A stretch of 64,000 nt of DNA from CAWCGU01 sp963838095 (GTDB lineage Bacteria; Actinomycetota; Thermoleophilia; Solirubrobacterales; 70-9): NCBI GenBank assembly GCA_963838095.1, contig CAWIPO010000009.1:62001-126000 (forward strand), written 5' to 3'. Shown here in pieces: positions 42,940 to 50,873 of the stretch; position 1 is the stretch's first letter, and each line of letters begins with the position of its first letter. Made by a program: the position numbers and the translations under genes. The notes beneath the pieces are model-generated. The model ran no database searches, had not been told where the DNA came from, and saw nothing but the letters and a program-made list of their open reading frames with translations.

Positions 42940-43146
42940 GCGTGGTCAGGCTCCTGGTTTTCGCGCATTGCGACAGCGCTTCGACTCCAAGAAAACGTGT
43001 CGCTCCGCATGGAAGGCAGCCCCGGTCACGCCGCCAGGCGTACTCGCTCGACTATGCGTGGGTGGTAGCGAGAAACGAATCGGGCCACGGATTCGAATTT
43101 AGGGAGACGCACGAAGTGAGGCGTGATCAGGCTCCCGCTCTTCGCG
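42940..43146 (+). repeat. Short direct repeat pair flanking interspersed-repeat copy 3
   Basis: A 26-base unit at 42940-42965 recurs at 43121-43146 with 22 identities (both begin GCGTG-TCAGGCTCC and end TTCGCG). The units sit on either side of repeat copy 3 (43035-43111). No gene is seen in 42916-43219 apart from these repeats. Confidence 0.5.
43035..43111 (+). repeat. Interspersed repeat, copy 3
   Basis: Most complete copy: CAGGCGTACTCGCTCGACTA then the core CGTGGGTGGTAGCGAGAAAC GAATCGGGCCAC, then GGATTCGAATTTAGGGAGAC GCA. In this copy CGAATC and GATTCG form a perfect 6-bp inverted repeat around GGGCCACG, so a hairpin is possible. Confidence 0.8.
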
Positions 43147-43219
43147 TAAAGGAGGCGTGAGCGGATTAGGTTCCTGATCGAGGCGATCAAAGCGCGGCAT
43201 CCCCGCCAAGGAGATTCGC

Positions 43220-43321
43220 ATGACCGTGCAGAAGCGCCTCCACGGCCACTCAAAGAAGCCCGCCGTGGTCCGCTACGACCTCGGCTTCAGCAACGCGATC
43301 GTCCGCACCTGGCTGCGCTAG
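43220..43321 (+). CDS. 33-residue small ORF with good ribosome site
   Basis: MTVQKRLHGHSKKPAVVRYD followed by LGFSNAIVRTWLR. AAGGAG stands 6 bases before the ATG. Basic, with one amphipathic stretch at the end. It ends in a CTAG that is shared with the stop of the SRPBCC gene on the other strand. Below normal gene-calling length; the ribosome site is the main support. Confidence 0.4.
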   Translation: MTVQKRLHGHSKKPAVVRYDLGFSNAIVRTWLR

Positions 43322-43767
43322 CTTCGGGTGCGATCCTCGACCCGCTCGAGGAACCGCTTGAGGTCCTTGCGGTACTTCGACTTGGTGAGCCGCATGGCCA
43401 ATCCGATCGCCTGGGAAAGAGGGTCGCGCTTCATCTTGCGGTCGTTGACGACCTCGACCCTGCTTCCTCCCTCCCGGGCGGTCGTCCGAAGCTGCCAGCT
43501 GCTCCCCGGCGCGAACACGTTGGAGTCGGTGGTGTCGGTGCGGACGAGGCCGGGATCCGGCCACTCGTAGCGCTCCCGAGCCCAGAAGTTCTTCCCGAGC
43601 GCGTCAGTGCCCTCGGTGACGTCGGCGAAGTCATTTGTCGCCTCGTTGACCTCGTAGCTGTCGATGTTCGGCCACAACTCTCTCCGTCTCTCCGAGAAGT
43701 CCTTGACCGCATCGATCACCTGCTCGGGGGTGAGGGCCGAGTCCGCACCGTAGGTAAGGCGGGGCAC
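43318..43767 (-). CDS. SRPBCC-fold (polyketide cyclase-like) protein
   Basis: 149 residues. Pattern of the START/SRPBCC superfamily: helix after TPEQVIDAVKDFSERR, WARERYEWPDPGLV, beta-strands SSWQLRTTAREGGSRVEVVNDRK in parts, and a long C-terminal helix (YRKDLKRFLERVED). Such proteins bind hydrophobic ligands in a cavity; ligand unknown. Stand-alone gene between repeat copies 3 and 4. Confidence 0.7.
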   Translation of the reverse strand: MPRLTYGADSALTPEQVIDAVKDFSERRRELWPNIDSYEVNEATNDFADVTEGTDALGKNFWARERYEWPDPGLVRTDTTDSNVFAPGSSWQLRTTAREGGSRVEVVNDRKMKRDPLSQAIGLAMRLTKSKYRKDLKRFLERVEDRTRS

Positions 43768-43969
43768 GAATCGATCCTATGGCAGTAGAAGTCGGTTGGG
43801 GTGGGGTCCAGGCCAATCGCTTCCACACTCGGCGGCTAAGGGCCTCGATTCCGCGTTCGAAAGCGCCAGCGTCCCCCAAGTGCTCCTGTTTATCTGGAGG
43901 AGTAGTAGGCAACACGTCATCCATGAGTGCTCCTTGCGCGTGAAGGCATAAGTCTCGCTTCAGGCGGCT

Positions 43970-44041
43970 AGGCGTGAGCGCTCAATAATCCGTGGGTGGT
44001 AGCGAGAGACGAATCGGGCCCCGTATCGGATTTCAGACGCA
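43970..44041 (+). repeat. Interspersed repeat, copy 4
   Basis: AGGCGTGAGCGCTCAATAAT then CCGTGGGTGGTAGCGAGAGA and CGAATCGGGCCCC, ending GGATTTCAGACGCA. It shares GAGAGACG and GGGCCCC with copy 5 and not with copies 1-3. The 200 bases before it (43768-43969) show no gene. Confidence 0.8.
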
Positions 44042-44056
44042 CGGATACTGGCTTTA

Positions 44057-44071
44057 CACAGCAAGGCTGTG
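44057..44071. promoter_or_regulatory. Palindrome CACAGC-AAG-GCTGTG before the Fe-S regulator gene
   Basis: Perfect 6-bp arms with a 3-base spacer, 15 bases before the start of the HTH regulator at 44086; a candidate autoregulatory operator. Confidence 0.5.
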
Positions 44072-44085
44072 CAAAACTCAAAGGC

Positions 44086-44763
44086 ATGGACGAGCCATTG
44101 GTCGCCGGGGACGTGTTGGCGCAGCCAACTCGCGCTCGGCTCTTCTCGACACTTTCGCGGCTGAAGCGCCAGGCCAGCACGGAGGAGCTTGCCTCGAGTC
44201 TCGATTTACACATCAATGGCGTCCGCCGTCACCTTGAGCGCCTCGAAGCTGCGGGACTCGTGGAGCGCCATCGGATCAAGCGTGGACGCGGCCGCCCACA
44301 GGACCAGTGGTCGGTGTCAGCAGACGCAAAGCCCGGCGGCGAGCGGCCACAGGCTTATTCGGATCTTGCTGGATGGCTGGCCCGCAGCATTCCGTCCTCG
44401 GCAGGACGATTGCGTGAAATTGAGCGGGCGGGGCGGGAGATCGGCCGCGAGTTGGTGCCGCCAGCCGCCGAGCACTCAGCCGAGGGGCTTCGGCAACTGC
44501 TCAGCTCACTTGGATTCCAACCCGTTCTGCAGGTCGACGATGAAGGCTTGCTGAGATGCGAGCTGTGCAATTGCCCCTATCGCGACTCGGTCCGTGAGAA
44601 CGCCGCCGCGATCTGCACCCTTCACCGCGGCATCACCGCCGGCATCCTCGAGGAGCTGGCGCCGGAAGCCAAGCTGACGAAGTTCGAGCCGCACGACCCA
44701 GACCGCGCCGGTTGCATGGTGGAGGCGGCGGCAACGGGATGGTCGGAGCGTCAGACGCCCTGA
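44086..44763 (+). CDS. HTH regulator with C-terminal Cys cluster (SufR/ArsR-like, probable Fe-S sensor)
   Basis: 225 residues from ATG 44086. N-terminal winged helix (LAQPTRARLFSTLSRL, ASTEELASSLDLHINGVRRHLERL in parts, ERHRIKRGRGRPQDQW). The C-terminal half carries CELCNCPYRDSV and ICTLHRG near residues 165-190, the Cys spacing of SufR-type regulators that hold a 4Fe-4S cluster, and a last Cys in AGCMVEAA. It probably senses oxidative or Fe-S status and opens the oxidase module. Convergent with the LysR gene, 13 bases between stops. Confidence 0.8.
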   Translation: MDEPLVAGDVLAQPTRARLFSTLSRLKRQASTEELASSLDLHINGVRRHLERLEAAGLVERHRIKRGRGRPQDQWSVSADAKPGGERPQAYSDLAGWLARSIPSSAGRLREIERAGREIGRELVPPAAEHSAEGLRQLLSSLGFQPVLQVDDEGLLRCELCNCPYRDSVRENAAAICTLHRGITAGILEELAPEAKLTKFEPHDPDRAGCMVEAAATGWSERQTP

Positions 44764-44776
44764 GGACCCCGCGCTC

Positions 44777-45658
44777 TCAGGAGCGAGCAACCGCCAGGAA
44801 CGCCTCAGTGAGTGGAGAGCGGTCATCGCGCCGCCAGGCAACGAGCATCGACGAGCGCGGGGAGGACTTCAGGGCGACGAAGCGGACGCCTTCTCGTTCG
44901 AGGCTTCGCACCGACTCGGGCAGCAGCGAGATGCCAAGCCCCGCCGCCACAAGCCCCAGCACTGCCTGAATGCTGCTCGCCTCCTGGGCGATCATCGCCT
45001 CGCCGCCGTGCTCCAGCTGAAGCGCGATGACCTGGTCGTAAAGACCCGGGACGATCTCGCGAGAGAGCAGGACCAGCGGCTCGTCGCGAAGCGATCGCGC
45101 TCGGACGCTCCTTTGCTCCGCAAGACGGTGGCCATCGGGCACCGCGATCAGCAGTGCTTCCTCGACGATCGTCTCCAGTTCAAGTTCCGGATCCTCGATC
45201 GGAGGACGCACAATTCCGACATCGATCGAGCCGTTCTGTAGTCCAGCTATCTGCGCGTCGACGCTGAGCTCCCTCAATGTCAAGCCGACCTCGGGGCGAT
45301 CGCCGCGAAAGCGCCGAACCAGCGTCGGCATCAAGGTGCCGGACGCCGCCTCGATGAAGCCCACCGTCAGGTGCCCGATCTCGCCCCTGGCCGCGCGCCG
45401 AGCTGCCTCGACAGACTCCCCGACCGCGTCGAGCGACCGACTGGCCGGGGCACGCATCGCCTGCCCGGCGGCGGTGAGCTCGACCCGGCGTTTGGTGCGG
45501 TGAAAGAGCTCTACGCCGAGCTCCCCCTCGAGCTTTCGGATCTGTTGGGAGAGGGCGGGCTGGGCGATGTAGAGGCGCTCGGCGGCTCGGCCGAAGTGGA
45601 GCTCGTCAGCGACGGCAAGGAAGTAGCGCAGATGCCGGAGTTCGACATTGATAAGCAC
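44777..45658 (-). CDS. LysR-family transcriptional regulator
   Basis: 293 residues from a GTG at 45658. N-terminal LysR winged helix (LRHLRYFLAVADELHFGRAA, IAQPALSQQIRKLEGELGVELF in parts), then the effector-binding domain (IGHLTVGFIEAASGTLMP, GIVRPPIEDPELEL, AAGLGISLLPESV). Divergent from the heme-copper oxidase gene across 41 bases, with a perfect LysR box overlapping its own start, so it very probably controls both itself and the oxidase gene. Confidence 0.93.
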   Translation of the reverse strand: MLINVELRHLRYFLAVADELHFGRAAERLYIAQPALSQQIRKLEGELGVELFHRTKRRVELTAAGQAMRAPASRSLDAVGESVEAARRAARGEIGHLTVGFIEAASGTLMPTLVRRFRGDRPEVGLTLRELSVDAQIAGLQNGSIDVGIVRPPIEDPELELETIVEEALLIAVPDGHRLAEQRSVRARSLRDEPLVLLSREIVPGLYDQVIALQLEHGGEAMIAQEASSIQAVLGLVAAGLGISLLPESVRSLEREGVRFVALKSSPRSSMLVAWRRDDRSPLTEAFLAVARS

Positions 45659-45668
45659 AACTTATCAA
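45648..45668. promoter_or_regulatory. LysR box TTGATAAG-CACAA-CTTATCAA
   Basis: A 21-base dyad with perfect 8-bp arms containing the T-N11-A pattern of LysR sites (ATAAG...CTTAT). It overlaps the lysR start codon and lies 31 bases before the oxidase start. Confidence 0.8.
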
Positions 45669-45699
45669 TAAGCACTGAAAAAGATATTGGACATTCTAA

Positions 45700-47709
45700 G
45701 TGTCACAAACTACGGTGGGCCATTGCGGTTCCGGCCCCCGAGTGCCCATGCAACCGACGTCTCTCCTCCCGACCACGACCCGCGCCCCCTCGACTCCTCG
45801 GGGCGCGGGTCGACGAGTTGGAGCATTTCGCCGACCCGGCTGGCCACGGGCGCTTGTGGGCGCGGTGCTGGCGGGCGGTTTCGGCTTTGCCTTGGTTCTC
45901 GCCCTGCGGGCGGTGTCGGGTCTGGAGATCTTCCAGACTGAGCAGACGGGCCACCCGCACGTGATCGTCCCTGCGATTACCGCGCCGCTTGGTTTTCTAG
46001 CCGGACTCGGCGCTTTCAGCTTCTGGCTTCGCTGGGCGCTGGGAGATCGGACCGTGGTGGAGGACCACTCAGATCACGGTGCCGATTCGTGGCGCGACTA
46101 CTTCAAGTTCAACACCGACCACAAGGTGATCGGCGTGCAGTACATCGTCACCACCTTCGTCTTCTTCTTCATCGGCGGGCTGATGGCGATGGCGATTCGC
46201 GCCGAGCTGGCCCAGCCTGGAACCCAGATCGTCGATCCCAGCACCTTCAACGGGATCTTCTCGACGCATGCGGCGATCATGATCTTCCTGTTCGTGATCC
46301 CGGTCTTCGCGGGGATCGCGAACTACGTCCTGCCGCTGATGCTGGGCGCGCCGGACATGGCCTTCCCGCGCCTGAACGCGCTCAGCTTTTGGCTGCTGCC
46401 GTTCGCCGGAGTGCTCTTCGTGGCCAGCTTCCTCGCCCCCGGAGGAGCCTTTGACGCCGGCTGGACGGGCTACGCGCCGCTTTCCACGGGCGCGCCTCTA
46501 GGGCAGTCGTTCTTCAACATCGGAGTCCAGTTCGCAGGCTTCTCGTCGATCTTGGCCGCGATCAACTTCCTGGTCACGATCGCGACCATGCGGGCGCCGG
46601 GGATGAGCTTCTGGCGGATGCCGCTCTTGGCCTGGGCGAATGTGGCGACCTCGATCCTGATCGTCGGAGCCACCCCGTTCATCGCCGGCGTGCAGCTGAT
46701 GATCCTGTTCGACCGCGCCCTCGGGACGAACTTCTTCCAGGCGGCCTACGGCGGGGACGTGGTCAGCTACCAGCACATCTTCTGGTTTTACTCGCACCCG
46801 GCGGTCTACATCATGATGCTGCCGGGGTTCGGGATCGTCTCCGAGGTCATCTCGACCAACGCCAGAAAGCCGCTGTTCGGCTATCGCCTGATGGCGCTGT
46901 CGCTGATCGCGATCGTGCTCCTTTCCTTCTCGGTCTGGGCCCACCACATGTTCGTCTCGGGCATGTCGAGCTGGCTGCGAGTACCGATGATGCTGACCTC
47001 GGTCTTGATCGCGGTGCCGACTGGAATCAAGATCTTCAGCTGGCTGGCGACGCTCTTCAAGGGCGTCATCCACACCGAGAACGCGGCGATGCTGTTTGCG
47101 CTTGGTTTCGTGGGCAGCTTCATCGTCGGCGGGATCTCGGGCGTGCTGCTGGGACTCGTACCGCTCGACATCCACGTCACCGACACCTACTTCATCGTCG
47201 CCCACATCCACTTCGTGCTCTTTGCGGGCTCGGTGTTCACGATCTTCGCCGGCGTCTACCACTGGTTTCCAAAGATCACCGGGCGAATGTACGAGCCCAA
47301 GCTCGCTCGCTTGCACTTCTGGCTGACCCTGATCGGCACCTGGGGGACGTTCGCGCCGATGCACTGGATCGGGATGCAAGGGATGCCCCGACGGGTGGCC
47401 GACTACGCGGCGGAGTTCGCCGATTGGAACCTGGCGATCTCCCTCTTCGGCTTCCTGCTCGGCGCTGCGCAGCTGATCTTTCTCTACAACGTGATCGTCT
47501 CGTGGAGGTGGGGGCCGCGCGCGCCCTCGAACCCGTGGGGCGCGAAGACGATCGAGTGGCAGGTCTCCTCTCCGCCACCGCGCTTCAACTTTGGGGTCAT
47601 CCCGAGAGTCGTCGGCTCGCCTTATGAGTTCGGAACGCCCGGAGCGCGTCACGTCGTGATGGACCCCGAGCCGGTTCGCAAGCGTCGGCGGGTGGCGGTG
47701 CCGGGATGA
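45700..47709 (+). CDS. Heme-copper oxidase subunit I, A2-type, with two extra N-terminal helices
   Basis: 669 residues. Two membrane helices (residues ~50-75 and ~90-112) precede the usual 12-helix core. Ligands are complete: low-spin heme His in FSTHAAIMIF, CuB His with cross-link Tyr in WFYSHPAVYIM, CuB HH in WAHHMFVSG, and heme His pair in VAHIHFVLF. YSHPAVY (instead of GHPEVY) marks the A2 group, which lacks the helix VI Glu; K-pathway Lys is in VPTGIKIFSW. It should reduce O2 and pump protons. No subunit II (CuA) or III gene is found in the window, which is unusual. Overlaps the next gene by 4 bases. Confidence 0.92.
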   Translation: MSQTTVGHCGSGPRVPMQPTSLLPTTTRAPSTPRGAGRRVGAFRRPGWPRALVGAVLAGGFGFALVLALRAVSGLEIFQTEQTGHPHVIVPAITAPLGFLAGLGAFSFWLRWALGDRTVVEDHSDHGADSWRDYFKFNTDHKVIGVQYIVTTFVFFFIGGLMAMAIRAELAQPGTQIVDPSTFNGIFSTHAAIMIFLFVIPVFAGIANYVLPLMLGAPDMAFPRLNALSFWLLPFAGVLFVASFLAPGGAFDAGWTGYAPLSTGAPLGQSFFNIGVQFAGFSSILAAINFLVTIATMRAPGMSFWRMPLLAWANVATSILIVGATPFIAGVQLMILFDRALGTNFFQAAYGGDVVSYQHIFWFYSHPAVYIMMLPGFGIVSEVISTNARKPLFGYRLMALSLIAIVLLSFSVWAHHMFVSGMSSWLRVPMMLTSVLIAVPTGIKIFSWLATLFKGVIHTENAAMLFALGFVGSFIVGGISGVLLGLVPLDIHVTDTYFIVAHIHFVLFAGSVFTIFAGVYHWFPKITGRMYEPKLARLHFWLTLIGTWGTFAPMHWIGMQGMPRRVADYAAEFADWNLAISLFGFLLGAAQLIFLYNVIVSWRWGPRAPSNPWGAKTIEWQVSSPPPRFNFGVIPRVVGSPYEFGTPGARHVVMDPEPVRKRRRVAVPG

Positions 47710-48125
47710 AGACACGTCTTCGCAGCTGGTGGCACGCGCTCGAGCTCGACTCCGCGCTGGCAGACGGGGTGGACCCTCTGGCAACGGACGAGCTGATCGC
47801 CCGCGCCGAATCGCTGGTCAGGCCGGACACCCGCCTCGGCTTCGCTCGCTCGCTCAGAGAGCTTGTGGCGATCGCCGAGCGGCCGCGGGCGCGAATCTTT
47901 GGCGGGCCAGAGGCCTTCGCACGCGAGCAGATCCGCTGCAATCGCAGCCCCCTGCTGGCACTGGCGAGCAGGCTGGAGGAGCAGGGTCTGCAATGCCTGC
48001 GGGGTCTGGCGATGACGAGCGTTCTGCTCCAGGACGGTCGAAGCCCGCTGCATCGGGCCAGGGCCCCCGTGGAGCTCGAGGAGGAGATCGAACTAGCGCT
48101 CGTCGCTTTGGATCCGGAGGCCTGA
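47706..48125 (+). CDS. Unknown protein translationally coupled to the oxidase
   Basis: 139 residues; its ATG overlaps the oxidase stop. Entirely helical and Arg/Leu-rich (LATDELIARAESLVRPDTRL, FARSLRELVAIAERPRARIF in sequence), with two Cys (REQIRCNRS-like and LQCLRGLA). No membrane helix, no known motif. Its coupling to subunit I and lack of resemblance to subunits II-IV suggest an assembly or regulatory role, which is inference only. Confidence 0.65.
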   Translation: MKTRLRSWWHALELDSALADGVDPLATDELIARAESLVRPDTRLGFARSLRELVAIAERPRARIFGGPEAFAREQIRCNRSPLLALASRLEEQGLQCLRGLAMTSVLLQDGRSPLHRARAPVELEEEIELALVALDPEA

Positions 48126-48128
48126 GGC

Positions 48129-49082
48129 ATGTCCGCGCTGCAGAGCATTGAGCTCGAAGGTAAGAAACGCGCCGGCTCGATCGCTAACCGAGCGATGGAC
48201 CCGACGCCGAAGACAGCATTCGTGCTCTCTGGTGGAGCGAGCCTCGGGGCGATCCAAGCCGGAATGATCCGAGCCCTCTACGAGCGCGGCGTCGTTCCCG
48301 ACCTGATCGTCGGCACATCCGTCGGCGCGCTGAACGGCGCCTTCCTGGCTTCCAGGCCCCCCGATCCCCGCACCGCCGAGAGCCTCGCAGCGATCTGGCG
48401 CTCGATCGGCAGATGGCGTGTCTTTCCGCTCAATCCTCTGACCGGGTTCCTCGGTTTCATCGGCACCCGCGATCACCTGGTCTCAGATCGGGGACTGCGA
48501 GAGATCATTCGCACCAACGTCGAGTTTGATGCGCTCGAGCGAGCGCCGATTCCATTCCATGTCGTCACCACCGACTTGCTCAGTGGCCGAGAGCGGCGAC
48601 TCTCTGAGGGATCGGCGATCGAGGCACTGATGGCGAGCACCGCGATTCCGGGCGTCTTTCCGGCAATCGATTGGGACGGTTGTGCCCTGATAGACGGCGG
48701 GGTGTCCAACAACACCCCGATCGCCGACGCAATCCAGGTCGGAGCCGAGCGGATCTATGTGTTGCCGACCGGTAACGCCTGCGATCTGCCGGAGCCGCCA
48801 CGGGGGGCGGTGGCGATGCTCTTGCACGCGATGAGCCTGCTGGTGATGCGGCGGCTCGTCTCTGAGATCGAGATGCTGCGTGAGCGCATCGAGCTGATCG
48901 TCCTGCCACCGCCCTGTCCGCTGACCGTGGCGCCGATCGATTTCTCCCGAGCCGACGAGCTGATCCGCCGTGGCTATGAGGAAAGCCGTGCCTATCTCGA
49001 GTCTCTTGAGCGAGGGCTGGCTCCCGCGCCGCTCTCGCTTGCCCTACACGACCACCGATCCCATCCTCCGATCGCAGCCTAG
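48129..49082 (+). CDS. Patatin-like phospholipase
   Basis: 317 residues, starting 3 bases after the previous stop; an internal ATG before DPTPKTAFVLSGG may be the true start. The complete patatin set is visible: oxyanion loop LSGGASLGAIQAG, nucleophile elbow VGTSVGALNGA (Ser), and the catalytic Asp in LIDGGVSNNTP. It hydrolyses acyl chains from phospholipids or other lipids in the cytoplasm. Part of the oxidase module, where it might remodel the membrane. Confidence 0.92.
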   Translation: MSALQSIELEGKKRAGSIANRAMDPTPKTAFVLSGGASLGAIQAGMIRALYERGVVPDLIVGTSVGALNGAFLASRPPDPRTAESLAAIWRSIGRWRVFPLNPLTGFLGFIGTRDHLVSDRGLREIIRTNVEFDALERAPIPFHVVTTDLLSGRERRLSEGSAIEALMASTAIPGVFPAIDWDGCALIDGGVSNNTPIADAIQVGAERIYVLPTGNACDLPEPPRGAVAMLLHAMSLLVMRRLVSEIEMLRERIELIVLPPPCPLTVAPIDFSRADELIRRGYEESRAYLESLERGLAPAPLSLALHDHRSHPPIAA

Positions 49083-49089
49083 GTAAGAA

Positions 49090-49350
49090 ATGAGTCACCG
49101 CAGTCGCACACTTAGTGTGCGGACAAACAGACACTCACGCGGCCGGCACTCGACGCCCCATGATCACGTCTTCAGCTGGCGGCTGGAGCGGCTGATGTAC
49201 GCCGGGTTCGAGGAGTCGATCGCCAGCTCGCTGGCCGCCGATCAGTCGACGGACCTTCACGCTTTGATCGACCTCGTCGAGCGCGGATGTCCTCCGGAGC
49301 TTGCACTGCGCATCCTGGCGCCACTCGAACCAGATCGGAAGTCTCCGTGA
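49090..49350 (+). CDS. Small helical protein preceding the sigma factor
   Basis: 86 residues. A His/Arg-rich start and a compact helical core: FSWRLERLMYAGFEESIASS, LHALIDLVERGCPPELALRI. The core pattern (two helices, ERGCPPELAxRI) recurs in small actinobacterial proteins I cannot name. Its stop overlaps the GTG of the sigma-factor gene (GTGA), so translation is coupled. Confidence 0.6.
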   Translation: MSHRSRTLSVRTNRHSRGRHSTPHDHVFSWRLERLMYAGFEESIASSLAADQSTDLHALIDLVERGCPPELALRILAPLEPDRKSP

Positions 49351-50063
49351 GCGAGCAGGAGGAGCTGGTGATGCAGGTCGCTTCCGACGCCCTGCCCGGA
49401 TGCATCGAGGCAGACGAAGTGCCGCGCTTCGGCGTTGGGCCCGACCCGGCCTCTCAGGCATGGCACAGCGCGCTCTCAGGTGACGACGCCCGTGGCGACG
49501 AGGCGCGCCGCGAGCTTCACCAGCTGCTCTTGAGGGCGGCGCGCTTCGAGATCCACCGACGCAAGCTCGCCCACCCCCATCTGCGTGGTGGTGATCTTGA
49601 GGATCTGGCACAGCAGAGCGCGAACGACGCCCTCGCCGCGATTCTCCGCAAGCTCGGTGAGTATCGCGGCGAGAGCCGCTTTACGACCTGGGCCTACAAG
49701 TTCGCCCTGCTCGAAGCCGCGGTGAAGGTAAGACGACGCGCCTGGCAGGGTCGCGAGGTGCCGCTCGAGCCGACAGAGTGGTCGCTCTTCGCCGACGGTC
49801 ACCATTCGCCGGCGAAGGACGTCGAGCAGCGAGAGCTGCTCGAAGCCCTCAGGCAGGCGGTCGATAGCGAGCTGACGCCGCATCAGCGCCAGGTGCTGGT
49901 GGCGGTGGCGCTGAACGGTGTCCCGATCGACGTGCTCGCCGAGCGCCTCAGCACGACCCGAGGCGCGCTCTACAAGACGATCCACGACGCCCGCAAGAAG
50001 CTCCGTTCGCACCTCGCCGGTCGCGGACTGAGCCCGGTCAGCGGGGAGGAGGCAAACGGATGA
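49347..50063 (+). CDS. ECF-type RNA polymerase sigma factor
   Basis: 238 residues from the GTG at 49347; a longer frame from 49287 overlaps the previous gene. Region 2 (LRGGDLEDLAQQSANDALAA, SRFTTWAYKFALLEAAVKVRRR in parts) and region 4 (LTPHQRQVLVAVALNGVPIDVLAE, TTRGALYKTIHDARKKL) are clear. It is followed, with a 4-base overlap, by a zinc-finger protein that is a likely anti-sigma factor. Together they probably drive the rest of this module. Confidence 0.9.
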   Translation: MSEQEELVMQVASDALPGCIEADEVPRFGVGPDPASQAWHSALSGDDARGDEARRELHQLLLRAARFEIHRRKLAHPHLRGGDLEDLAQQSANDALAAILRKLGEYRGESRFTTWAYKFALLEAAVKVRRRAWQGREVPLEPTEWSLFADGHHSPAKDVEQRELLEALRQAVDSELTPHQRQVLVAVALNGVPIDVLAERLSTTRGALYKTIHDARKKLRSHLAGRGLSPVSGEEANG

Positions 50064-50293
50064 TGTCCTGGGAGCGGGCAAGTGACCCCCGTCTCTCGCT
50101 GCTTTTGGGCAGCGGGCAGCCGGAGATCAGCTGCGAGGAATGCTTCGAGCGCCTCGACGAATACGTCGAGCTGGAGTTGGGCGGACGTGACGCCGAAGCG
50201 CGGATTCCTGGAATGCGCGCGCACCTGCGCGGTTGTCCAGCCTGCCAAGAGGACCAAGCGAGCCTCAAGGCGCTGCTCGAAGCCGAAACGTAA
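50060..50293 (+). CDS. Soluble zf-HC2-type anti-sigma factor
   Basis: 77 residues. ISCEECFERLDEYVELELGG and MRAHLRGCPACQED give the Cys-x2-Cys ... His-x3-Cys-x2-Cys order of the zinc-binding anti-sigma domain. Unlike most, it has no membrane helix, so it would act in the cytoplasm, possibly redox-controlled as RsrA. ATG overlaps the sigma stop. Confidence 0.85.
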   Translation: MMSWERASDPRLSLLLGSGQPEISCEECFERLDEYVELELGGRDAEARIPGMRAHLRGCPACQEDQASLKALLEAET

Positions 50294-50355
50294 GAAACCT
50301 TCCGGCGGCGACGCCAACGAACCAGCACCCATCCACCACCACAAAGGAGATTCAG

Positions 50356-50817
50356 ATGTCAACTGCAGCTCTCACCGGACGCGCACCCGCAGGCGTTGTG
50401 CGCTCATCGGGGCTCGAACGCCTCAAGAGCGATGTCGGCTACCAGGCGTTCTGGCTGCTCAGGGTCGGCTTTGCCGCTGCGCCGATTCTCTTCGGCCTCG
50501 ACAAGTTCTTCGACGTGATGGTCAACTGGGAGATCTACCTCGCGCCGTGGATCAATGACATCGTCCCCGGAAACGCAGCTGATGCCATGTACGCGGTCGG
50601 AGTGGTCGAGATCATCGCCGGCCTAGTGGTCTTGCTGAAGCCCCGCTACGGCGCCTACCTGGTGGCCGCATGGCTGGGCGGGATCATCGTCAACCTCCTC
50701 ACGCTTTCCGGCTACTACGACATCGCGCTAAGGGACTTCGGACTGCTCCTCGGCGCGCTCACCCTGGCTCGCCTCGCCAGCAAGTACGACCCCTCGGGCC
50801 TGCGGGTCCGACTCTGA
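50356..50817 (+). CDS. DoxX-like membrane protein
   Basis: 153 residues from ATG 50356, preceded by AAAGGAG. About four membrane helices in the DoxX arrangement (FWLLRVGFAAAPILFGLDKF, MYAVGVVEIIAGLVVLLKPR, GAYLVAAWLGGIIVNLLT). DoxX/DoxD proteins accompany quinone-linked thiol or thiosulfate oxidation and terminal oxidases in some prokaryotes; here it lies in one module with a heme-copper oxidase subunit. Actual reaction unknown. Confidence 0.85.
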   Translation: MSTAALTGRAPAGVVRSSGLERLKSDVGYQAFWLLRVGFAAAPILFGLDKFFDVMVNWEIYLAPWINDIVPGNAADAMYAVGVVEIIAGLVVLLKPRYGAYLVAAWLGGIIVNLLTLSGYYDIALRDFGLLLGALTLARLASKYDPSGLRVRL

Positions 50818-50873
50818 TCCCTCTCTCTGCCCGGGCGCGGCTTCACCCCGCGCCCGGGCGGGAATGAAAGGAA

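Noticed and set aside
43081..43105. tRNA T-arm-like GGATTCGAAT inside repeat copy 3
   Set aside because: No acceptor, D or anticodon stems around it; only a chance resemblance not shared by the other copies.
39643..44041. CRISPR array made of repeat copies 1-4
   Set aside because: Copies are 0.6-2.7 kb apart with genes between them; spacing and length do not fit CRISPR, and there are no cas genes.
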